Position numbers and translations under genes: made by a program. Source: Terriglobia bacterium (GTDB lineage Bacteria; Acidobacteriota; Terriglobia; Terriglobales; Acidobacteriaceae). From it: DNA of 64,000 nucleotides. The notes beneath the pieces were generated by a model. It was not told the DNA's origin. It worked only from the letters and a program-made list of their open reading frames with translations, and made no database searches. Positions 51,575 through 57,894 of the stretch are shown here, in pieces; positions within the stretch are counted from its first letter, which is position 1, and the number at the start of each line of letters is the position of its first letter. The stretch spans positions 62,001 to 126,000 of the forward strand of contig JAIQEY010000005.1 in the NCBI GenBank assembly GCA_020073565.1, in the 5' to 3' direction.

Positions 51575-52681
51575 ATGACAACCAATGCGATACTTTCAGA
51601 CGCAGAAATCATCGAACAGGCAGACCCCATGAAGCTCATCGAAACCAGCCGCTGGCAAGCCGTACTCAATCGCGATTCCGCGCTCGACGGTGCTTTCGTG
51701 TTCGGCGTCTCGAGCACCGGCATCTTCTGCCGCCCGTCGTGCCCCGCCAAGCGTCCGCGCCGCGAAAACGTGCGCTTCTTCGATCATGCCTTAGCCGCCG
51801 AGCAGGCCGGCTACCGCGCCTGCCTCCGCTGCCGTCCCAAAGCCATCGACGGCAGTCCGCAGGACTCGCTCGTCCGAGCCATCTGCCGCTACATCGAGCA
51901 GCACATCGAAGATCGCCTCACGCTCAGCCATCTGGCTAGACAATTCCGCCGCAGCCCGTTTCATCTGCAGCGGACATTCAAGGCCGCGCTCGGCGTTTCG
52001 CCCAAGGCCTACATCGATGCCTGCCGCCTGCGCCAGGTCAAGCAGAACCTGCAGGCCGGACACAACGTCACCACTTCGCTCTACGCCGCCGGATACGGCT
52101 CCAGCAGCCGTCTCTACGAGCGCACCGCCACACAACTCGGCATGACCCCGGAAAAATATCGCCGCGGCGCGCTGGCGGCTGTGGTGCGCTACACAATTGC
52201 CCCGTCGCCGCTGGGACGTATGCTGATTGCCGCCACCGACAAGGGCATCTGCGCCATCCAGTTCGCCGACTCTGATCAGGAGTTGCAGCAGGGCCTGATG
52301 CGCGAGTTCCCCTTCGCCACCCGCCGTCGCGACGACGAAGCCATGGCGCAATGGAGAGTAAGTCTGGCTCGCCTGATTCAGGGACAAGACGCCAATCCTT
52401 CGTTGCCGCTCGACATCCGGGCCACCGCTTTTCAGCGCCGAGTCTGGGAAGCGCTGCAAAGAATTCCCCGAGGAGAAACGCGCTCCTACAGCGCCGTCGC
52501 CAAGAAGATCGGTATGCCAAAGGCCACCCGCGCCGTGGCCCGAGCCTGCGCTACCAACCCGGTCGCGGTCGCGATCCCCTGCCACCGCGTAGTCCGCGAA
52601 GATGGCGAGTTGGGCGGCTATCGCTGGGGCATCGAGCGCAAAGAGCAGTTGCTGGCGATGGAGAAACAGGCCGGAGCGTAA
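51575..52681 (+). CDS. ada: Ada: methyl-phosphotriester sensor, regulator and O6-alkylguanine-DNA methyltransferase
   Basis: A 368-residue bifunctional repair protein. The N-terminal Ada zinc domain has the four Cys ligands in GIFCRPSCPAKRPRRENVRF and GYRACLRCRPKA; the first is the methyl acceptor. An AraC-type helix-turn-helix follows (LTLSHLARQFRRSPFHLQRT, then LGVSPKAYIDACRLRQVKQN). The C-terminal methyltransferase has FQRRVWEALQRIPRGETRSY and the active-site AIPCHRVVREDGELGGYRWG. It removes methyl groups from O6-methylguanine and phosphotriesters and, once methylated, activates the adaptive response. The full three-domain form is kept. Start: ATG at 51575; an upstream in-frame start at 51545 overlaps the neighbouring gene, and an ATG further in (MKLIETS) is possible. 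Confidence 0.95.
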   Translation: MTTNAILSDAEIIEQADPMKLIETSRWQAVLNRDSALDGAFVFGVSSTGIFCRPSCPAKRPRRENVRFFDHALAAEQAGYRACLRCRPKAIDGSPQDSLVRAICRYIEQHIEDRLTLSHLARQFRRSPFHLQRTFKAALGVSPKAYIDACRLRQVKQNLQAGHNVTTSLYAAGYGSSSRLYERTATQLGMTPEKYRRGALAAVVRYTIAPSPLGRMLIAATDKGICAIQFADSDQELQQGLMREFPFATRRRDDEAMAQWRVSLARLIQGQDANPSLPLDIRATAFQRRVWEALQRIPRGETRSYSAVAKKIGMPKATRAVARACATNPVAVAIPCHRVVREDGELGGYRWGIERKEQLLAMEKQAGA

Positions 52682-52755
52682 GCGGCCACCTTAAATTGGC
52701 GGTGGGTCACAGCAATCCGCCCAAAACAAACTGGGCGTGGTGGGGGTGGGGGTGC

Positions 52756-52784
52756 GCCACTTCTCGCGCTTTTCGAGAAGTGGC
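52756..52784 (+). repeat. REP hairpin, copy 1
   Basis: The arms GCCACTTCTC and GAGAAGTGGC pair perfectly (10 bases) around GCGCTTTTC. GGGTGC precedes it. It is part of the first GTGGGTCACAGCAATCCG unit that starts at 52702. Confidence 0.85.
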
Positions 52785-52789
52785 CCACC

Positions 52790-52880
52790 GGACTGTCAGC
52801 AGTGTGGGATTTCGCCCTTGCACGTCCGGCGCCGGAATCTTCATCTTGAGGACTTTCCACTCGTTGACTCCTACCCGCCC
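52790..52880 (-). pseudogene. inverted remnant of the RAYT 3' end
   Basis: Read on the minus strand this stretch gives GVNEWKVLKMKIPAP, which lines up with the C-terminus of the nearby transposase, KVNAWEILKMKVRTP, and continues with a CCCACACTGCTGACAGTCCG that matches CCCACACCGCTGGCTGTCCG downstream of that gene, then runs into the REP hairpin in the same relative position. Only the last twenty or so codons remain. Confidence 0.7.
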
Positions 52881-52954
52881 AGGGTGGGCCACAGCAATCC
52901 GAGGGTATAACGTGGGTTTGCCTTTGACCATCGCCAAAAACAAACTGGGGGTGC

Positions 52955-52983
52955 GCCACTTCTCGCGCTCTTCGAGAAGTGGC
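52955..52983 (+). repeat. REP hairpin, copy 2
   Basis: The same ten-base arms as copy 1 around GCGCTCTTC, in the same orientation. It belongs to the second direct repeat starting at 52884 and ends about 100 bases before the transposase start. Confidence 0.85.
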
Positions 52984-53086
52984 CTCCCGCCGCGCTCACT
53001 CGGCCGCTCGCTTCCGATTCTTTCATCACCGTTGGACAGTGCCCCCTGTCACCGCGTCCGCATCCTCGCATCGCTATTCTGTGGCC

Positions 53087-53641
53087 ATGCGACGCAATTT
53101 CGAGCGCTACTACCTATCTGGGGACCTTCATTTCATTACCTGCAGTTGTTATCACCGACAGCCGTTGCTTGGTACTCCGCACCGCCGTGACCTCTTTCTG
53201 ACTGTGCTGGAGCAGGTGCGTAAGCGCTATGAGTTCGTGGTGGTTGGCTACGTGGTCATGCCCGAACACGTTCATCTGCTGATTAGCGAACCGCAAAAGA
53301 AGAATTCCTCGACCGTAATGCAAGCTCTCAAACTCGGCTTCGCGCGCCGCGTCCTGGCGGAGGCCAGACGGCGGCGCAACCCGTCGCAAGCCAGCCTCTT
53401 TGATTCCGCGCCGCAGCACATCTGGCAAAAGCGGTTCTACGATTTCAATGTCTGGACACAACGCAAGCACGCTGAGAAACTGCGCTACCTGCACCGCAAT
53501 CCGGTGAAACGCGGATTGGTGGTTTCGCCGGAATTGTGGCTCTGGAGCAGTTTCCGCGCCTACTCCCTCGGTGAAGCGGGGCCAGTAAAAGTCAATGCTT
53601 GGGAAATACTTAAAATGAAGGTCCGAACGCCGGTGGCATAA
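53087..53641 (+). CDS. REP-associated tyrosine transposase (RAYT, TnpA-REP family)
   Basis: A 184-residue single-domain Y1 transposase related to IS200/IS605 TnpA. It has the start MRRNFERYYLSGDLHFITCS, the two-His HUH motif in VMPEHVHLLIS, the helix LKLGFARRVLAEARRRRNPS, WQKRFYDFNVW, and the catalytic-Tyr region LRYLHRNPVKRGLVVSPELW, ending in a family-typical VNAWEILKMKV. RAYTs cut and join single-stranded REP hairpins and are thought to spread them; most do not move themselves. The ATG at 53087 fits the family N-terminus; the in-frame extension upstream to 52979 overlaps a REP hairpin and is rejected. All expected motifs are intact. Confidence 0.92.
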   Translation: MRRNFERYYLSGDLHFITCSCYHRQPLLGTPHRRDLFLTVLEQVRKRYEFVVVGYVVMPEHVHLLISEPQKKNSSTVMQALKLGFARRVLAEARRRRNPSQASLFDSAPQHIWQKRFYDFNVWTQRKHAEKLRYLHRNPVKRGLVVSPELWLWSSFRAYSLGEAGPVKVNAWEILKMKVRTPVA

Positions 53642-53674
53642 GAGGCATACCCCACACCGCTGGCTGTCCGGAAG

Positions 53675-53703
53675 GCCACTTCTCAAAAAGCGTGAGAAGT
53701 GGC
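53675..53703 (-). repeat. REP hairpin, copy 3 (inverted)
   Basis: The arms GCCACTTCTC and GAGAAGTGGC surround AAAAAGCGT; the flanking GCACCCC shows that it is oriented opposite to copies 1 and 2. It lies 34 bases after the transposase stop. Confidence 0.85.
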
Positions 53704-53823
53704 GCACCCCGAGTTTCTTGGTGTCAAGGTTCAAGGACAACCCGCGGTGTCCGCGTTGATGTGGCCCCTCTCCCAAAGGGTCGGACACTATACTCAAGTG
53801 GACAGTCACAAAGGAGATCGAAA

Positions 53824-54507
53824 TTGAAGCCAACATCGCCAGTCTGGGCAGAATTCTCAAGTGGTGCGGGATGGGAGGTCAGCCTCAACGCAACCGGCTT
53901 CAACCACGTCAACCTGTTGCTGGACTACGCTCGTGCCTACCATAGGGCTGCGCGGCGAAGCCTCGATAGCGTGAATCGAGCATTACAGGATGAAAATTGT
54001 TCTCAGACGCCCTCCGACATGGATGCTCACCCCATCGTCTTCCTTTACCGCCATGCGCTCGAGGTCTATCTAAAAACAGTTATCGTCTTCGGAAACCATC
54101 TCCGAGGTCTGCGCGGCGAATTCGAAGTGCCGTGGAAAGACATCTTCACGAGACACAAATTAGTAGATCTACTCCCAAGCGTCCAAGAGGTTTTGGAGCA
54201 GGCCCATTGCTCGGGCATTTGGGTCGCCCCCTCGTTCCAGACCTTTTCCGATGTCAGGCAAATGGTTGAAACGATCGACGAAGTGCCTCACGCCGCTCTG
54301 CGCTATCCGGTCGGCATGAAGGGTAATCAAGTAGGGCAGTTGTTGCCTGACGGGGTCCATTTCAACGTTCATACCTTCGCAGCAAAGCTCGACGCGCTGC
54401 TTTATCTTCTTGATCAAGCAGCTCAGGGGACTTGGCAAACGTTCCAGCAAGAGGGCTTATCGCACCCTATGATACGGGATCAGATACGAGCTTACTTCCA
54501 GTCGTAG
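53824..54507 (+). CDS. HEPN-like hypothetical protein
   Basis: A 227-residue protein of unknown function that starts at a TTG: AAGGAGAT at 53811-53818 lies five bases before it and no ATG fits. The core is helical: NHVNLLLDYARAYHRAARRS, then DAHPIVFLYRHALEVYLKTV, then FTRHKLVDLLPSVQEVLEQA. The FLYRHALEVYLK helix resembles helices of HEPN-type proteins, some of which are RNases in defence or toxin systems. A canonical RxxxxH site is not obvious, so nuclease activity is not claimed. It follows the RAYT element and has no antitoxin-like neighbour. Confidence 0.65.
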   Translation: MKPTSPVWAEFSSGAGWEVSLNATGFNHVNLLLDYARAYHRAARRSLDSVNRALQDENCSQTPSDMDAHPIVFLYRHALEVYLKTVIVFGNHLRGLRGEFEVPWKDIFTRHKLVDLLPSVQEVLEQAHCSGIWVAPSFQTFSDVRQMVETIDEVPHAALRYPVGMKGNQVGQLLPDGVHFNVHTFAAKLDALLYLLDQAAQGTWQTFQQEGLSHPMIRDQIRAYFQS

Positions 54508-54870
54508 TTCGAGACGGGTGGCCCGCTCCAACTCTGCGTGGGCGGGGCCTTTGAGTTCCGTCATCACTCGCACCCGTGTCATGCGTCACAGACTTCCGAC
54601 CTCGCCAGTGCAACACTAGGAACTGAATGGGGCAGTGTGTTTGTGTGCCCGTCCAGAGGACGGTGTCACCGACGCTGCCCCAATTGCTTTTCAGCGCTCT
54701 TTGAAAACTGTAAGTCCTTATTCCGGAATATTTTCCATATAAGTCCTTGCGAATCTAGATTTTGGAGTGTTTCCACAGCCTAACTCCATGATTCCAAAAG
54801 ACCGGGGGGAGGGGGGTACCCACCGTACTAACTGGTTAATACATCCGGAGTACATGGAAGGAATCCAAGA
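54508..54870. other. 363-base gap with a structured stretch
   Basis: No gene is recognised. An open plus-strand stretch near 54538-54783 is Cys/Ser-rich and looks non-coding. The gap contains the nested hairpin listed separately and, nearer the GH31 gene, AT-rich sequence (54714-54770) that could hold its promoter. Confidence 0.4.
54629..54681. ncRNA. nested hairpin, possible structured RNA or terminator
   Basis: The outer arms GGGGCAG (54629-54635) and CTGCCCC (54675-54681) pair perfectly over seven bases. Inside, CCGTCC (54649-54654) and GGACGG (54658-54663) form a hairpin with an AGA loop. CAATTGCTTTTC follows, so it may end transcription of the gene to the left. It could instead be a repeat or a leader RNA for the GH31 gene. 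No known RNA family is recognised. Confidence 0.3.
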
Positions 54871-57774
54871 GTGCAGTTCGAAGAAGACCGCCCAGCACGC
54901 GTGGCTGACGAAGAGCTTCCCATTTACAATTTCGTCGCCATGAGAAAGCACAGCCGTGCGTACCCTGCAGATGCTCGACCTCTAACCTCGAACCCACTCT
55001 TCAATATTCTTCTGCTTACGATTTGCTTGGTCGTGACGCTCGCGCCAGCGCGCGCGATTGCCGCGCAAACCTCCGGCAGCGCCTCGAATGTCCCGGGGCT
55101 CTACAAGCCTGCGGCGGATCCAAAAGCTGTCGTCATCCATGGCAACGCGCGTTTCACCATCTTGACTCCGCAACTGATTCGGATGGAGTGGGCGGCCGAC
55201 CACAAGTTCGAAGATCACGCCTCGCTGGTCTTCCTGAACCGGCGGCTGCCGGCGCCAAAGTTCACCTCAAACGAACTCCAGGGAAGCCTGACCATCAAGA
55301 CCGACGCGCTGGAGCTGAACTATCACCCGGCGCCGAACTCAGATGGCAAATTCACGGCCGACAATCTTGAAATCAAGTTCACGCTCAATGGCAAGCCTGT
55401 CGTGTGGTATCCCGGCATGTCGGACACCGGCAATTTGATGGGCACTACGCGCACGCTCGACGAAGCCTTGGGCAGCAAGACGAAAGAGCCGATCGGGCCG
55501 GGCCTGGTTTCGCGCGATGGCTGGACCGTGGTGGACGACTCCACGCGGCCGCTGTTCGACTCAGCCGACTTTGGTTTCGTCCGCGGTGAGAGCAGCCCGT
55601 GGCCCTGGGTAATGCAGCGTCCGGCGGGCGATCGGCTGGACTGGTACTTCTTTGGCTACGGGCACGATTACAAGCTGGCACTCTCCGACTACACCAAGGT
55701 TGCCGGACGCATCCCGCTGCCGCCGCGCTTTGCTTTCGGCACGTGGTGGTCGCGCTACTGGGCCTACAGCGACCAGGAGTTCGAAGACCTGGTGCACGGC
55801 TTCCGCAATAACGATGTCCCGCTCGATGTGCTGGTCATTGACATGGATTGGCACCTGACGTTTGGCCCTAGCGGTACTGAGCATCCGCTCGACCAGTCCG
55901 GACATTCCAAGGGCTGGAGCGGCTACAGCTGGAACAAGCTGCTGTTCCCTGATCCTGTGCAGTTCCTGAAGAATATGCACGGCGAGGGGCTCAAGACCAC
56001 GCTCAATATGCATCCCGCCTCGGGCGTGCAGCCCTGGGAGGACGCTTACCCGGCAATGGCACGGGCCATGGGCATCGATCCTACGACTGAGAAGTACGTG
56101 CCGTTTGACATCACCAACAAGAAGTTCGCAACTAACTACATGAACCTGCTGCACCATCCGCTGGAGAAGCAGGGCATCGACTTCTGGTGGATCGACTGGC
56201 AGCAGGAAGCCAATACCCAGACTCCGGGAGTCAACCCCACCTGGTGGCTCAACTATGTGCATTTCACCGACCAGGCGCGCGAGGGGAAGCGGCCGCTGCT
56301 GTTCCATCGCTGGGGAGGGCTGGGCAATCATCGTTACCAGATCGGCTTTTCTGGCGACACGATCTCGGTTTGGGAGTCGCTGGCCTTCCAGCCTTGGTTC
56401 ACGGCTACCGCCGCGAACGTCGGCTACGCTTACTGGAGCCACGATATTGGTGGACACATGCCGGGGGCCGTCGATCCGGAACTCTACACCCGCTGGCTGC
56501 AGTTCGGCGCTTTCAGTCCGATCCTGCGTACGCACACCACGAAGAACCCCGATTCCGAGCGCCGCATTTGGGCTTATCCGGAGCCTTACTCCGACATCAT
56601 GCGGAGCACCTATCACCTTCGCTATGCGTTGCTGCCTTATGTCTACACTGAAGCCCGTCGCACTTATGACACGGGCGTGGCGTTCCTGCATCCGCTGTAC
56701 TACGACTGGCCGGAAGCTGAGGAGGCTTACACCAACAAGAATGAATATGTCTTAGGGCAGCAGATGATTGTGGATCCGGTGGTGGCTCCTGGCGACAAGG
56801 TCACGGGCTTGGCGGACGAGTCGGTCTGGCTGCCGCCGGGTGAGTGGATCGAGTGGCAGACGGGCGCGCAGTTCAAGGGACCCGCAACTGTGAAGCGCAA
56901 TTTTTCGATTCGGCAGACGCCGGTCTATGTGCGTGCCGGCGCGATTGTGCCCGAAGCGCCACCCATGCAGTACTCCAGCCAGAAGGCGCTCGACCCACTG
57001 ATCGTAAATGTCTTTCCGCTTCAGGATGGACAGAACTCGACCTACACTCTCTACGAGGATGCTGGTGACTCACGCGCGTATCAGCACAACGAAGTCGCGC
57101 GCACTGAAATCAGCTCGTCCGAGAAAGGTAGCGAGTTGACGGTCGTGATCGCGGCCGCCAAGGGCAGTTACAAGGGCATGCCGACCGCGCGGGCGTATGA
57201 GGTTCGCCTTCCTGGCGACTGGCCGCCGGCCTCGGTCAGTGTGAATGGACGCGCGTTGTCCTACTCGCCACGGGAAGGCGGGACGGGTTGGCGCTTTGAA
57301 GGCAATACGCTGGCGACCGTCATCACAGTCCCAAAGACATTGGTTGCAACGCCGGTGACGATACGCGTTACTCGCTCGGCGGATCTGTTCGCCCGGCGCG
57401 CTGAACTCAATGGTTTCGCCGGCGCCATGACCCGGCTGCGCGAGGCCTACGACTCCCTCAACCTGACCTTTCCCATTGCTTGGTCGCCCGATGAGTTGGT
57501 CGATGCGATGCAGGCGGGCGATCGCCTGTCCTACTACCCCGAGCAGGCTGGAGAACAGTTGATCCACTACCGCGCGGTGCTGCCGCAGGCGGTTGCGAAA
57601 GTGAACGAGTTGTCGAGGCCGCCAAGCCAGAAAGACATCGAGACATTGGCCAAGCGCTACAAAGTGAACCCGGAATCCGCCGAGGCTAAGGCGCAGCAGA
57701 AGGTAGCCGAGTACCGCGACCGCGTCGCGCGCGCGCTGGCTGCGCTGGCGGATGTGACGAATTCACAACGATGA
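54871..57774 (+). CDS. secreted GH31 alpha-glycosidase
   Basis: A 967-residue exported glycoside hydrolase. A hydrophobic export signal lies at about residues 44-65 (LFNILLLTICLVVTLAPARA). Then come the N-terminal beta domain (FTILTPQLIRMEWAADHKFE), the (beta/alpha)8 barrel with GTWWSRYWAYSDQEFEDLV, the nucleophile Asp in GIDFWWIDWQQ, the acid/base Asp in IGFSGDTISVW, the family motif YWSHDIGGHMPG, and C-terminal beta domains. The GH31 group includes alpha-glucosidases and alpha-xylosidases; this one is unassigned. The extra C-terminal 150 residues are helical (RLREAYDSLNLTFPIAWSPD) and unlike most family members. AAGGA precedes the GTG at 54871; an ATG at 54940 in frame is an alternative start. 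Confidence 0.9.
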   Translation: MQFEEDRPARVADEELPIYNFVAMRKHSRAYPADARPLTSNPLFNILLLTICLVVTLAPARAIAAQTSGSASNVPGLYKPAADPKAVVIHGNARFTILTPQLIRMEWAADHKFEDHASLVFLNRRLPAPKFTSNELQGSLTIKTDALELNYHPAPNSDGKFTADNLEIKFTLNGKPVVWYPGMSDTGNLMGTTRTLDEALGSKTKEPIGPGLVSRDGWTVVDDSTRPLFDSADFGFVRGESSPWPWVMQRPAGDRLDWYFFGYGHDYKLALSDYTKVAGRIPLPPRFAFGTWWSRYWAYSDQEFEDLVHGFRNNDVPLDVLVIDMDWHLTFGPSGTEHPLDQSGHSKGWSGYSWNKLLFPDPVQFLKNMHGEGLKTTLNMHPASGVQPWEDAYPAMARAMGIDPTTEKYVPFDITNKKFATNYMNLLHHPLEKQGIDFWWIDWQQEANTQTPGVNPTWWLNYVHFTDQAREGKRPLLFHRWGGLGNHRYQIGFSGDTISVWESLAFQPWFTATAANVGYAYWSHDIGGHMPGAVDPELYTRWLQFGAFSPILRTHTTKNPDSERRIWAYPEPYSDIMRSTYHLRYALLPYVYTEARRTYDTGVAFLHPLYYDWPEAEEAYTNKNEYVLGQQMIVDPVVAPGDKVTGLADESVWLPPGEWIEWQTGAQFKGPATVKRNFSIRQTPVYVRAGAIVPEAPPMQYSSQKALDPLIVNVFPLQDGQNSTYTLYEDAGDSRAYQHNEVARTEISSSEKGSELTVVIAAAKGSYKGMPTARAYEVRLPGDWPPASVSVNGRALSYSPREGGTGWRFEGNTLATVITVPKTLVATPVTIRVTRSADLFARRAELNGFAGAMTRLREAYDSLNLTFPIAWSPDELVDAMQAGDRLSYYPEQAGEQLIHYRAVLPQAVAKVNELSRPPSQKDIETLAKRYKVNPESAEAKAQQKVAEYRDRVARALAALADVTNSQR

Positions 57775-57831
57775 TCTGATATCTTCTGCCGAAGGACCTC
57801 GTGAGAAGGGTAGGGGCCCTTCGACTCCGCT

Positions 57832-57855
57832 ACGGATTCGCGAATGCGAATCCGT
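57832..57855. repeat. perfect 10-base palindrome between convergent genes
   Basis: The arms ACGGATTCGC and GCGAATCCGT enclose GAAT. It lies within GGGCCCTTCGACTCCGCT...CCGCTCAGGGTGGCAAGGG, whose ends are also complementary. It looks like a dispersed repeat and could end transcription of both the GH31 and CehA-type genes. Confidence 0.55.
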
Positions 57856-57894
57856 TGCTCCGCTCAGGGTGGCAAGGGCCTGAGTGTTCCTTGT

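Larger units (their letters stand above)
52702..53715. mobile_element. RAYT/REP element with inverted copies of its own 3' end
   Basis: A REP-associated tyrosine transposase gene lies between copies of one hairpin. The hairpin (arms GCCACTTCTC and GAGAAGTGGC) occurs at 52756-52784 and 52955-52983 in one orientation and at 53675-53703 in the opposite one. The left copies belong to two direct repeats that begin GTGGGYCACAGCAATCCG (52702 and 52884). Between them is a decayed inverted copy of the transposase 3' end. This is the layout expected for a non-autonomous REP family and its source gene. Confidence 0.8.

Noticed and set aside
53087..53641. Complete IS200/IS605 insertion sequence
   Set aside because: The transposase is of the RAYT type, no tnpB is present, and the flanking hairpins are REP units, so it is described as a RAYT/REP element.
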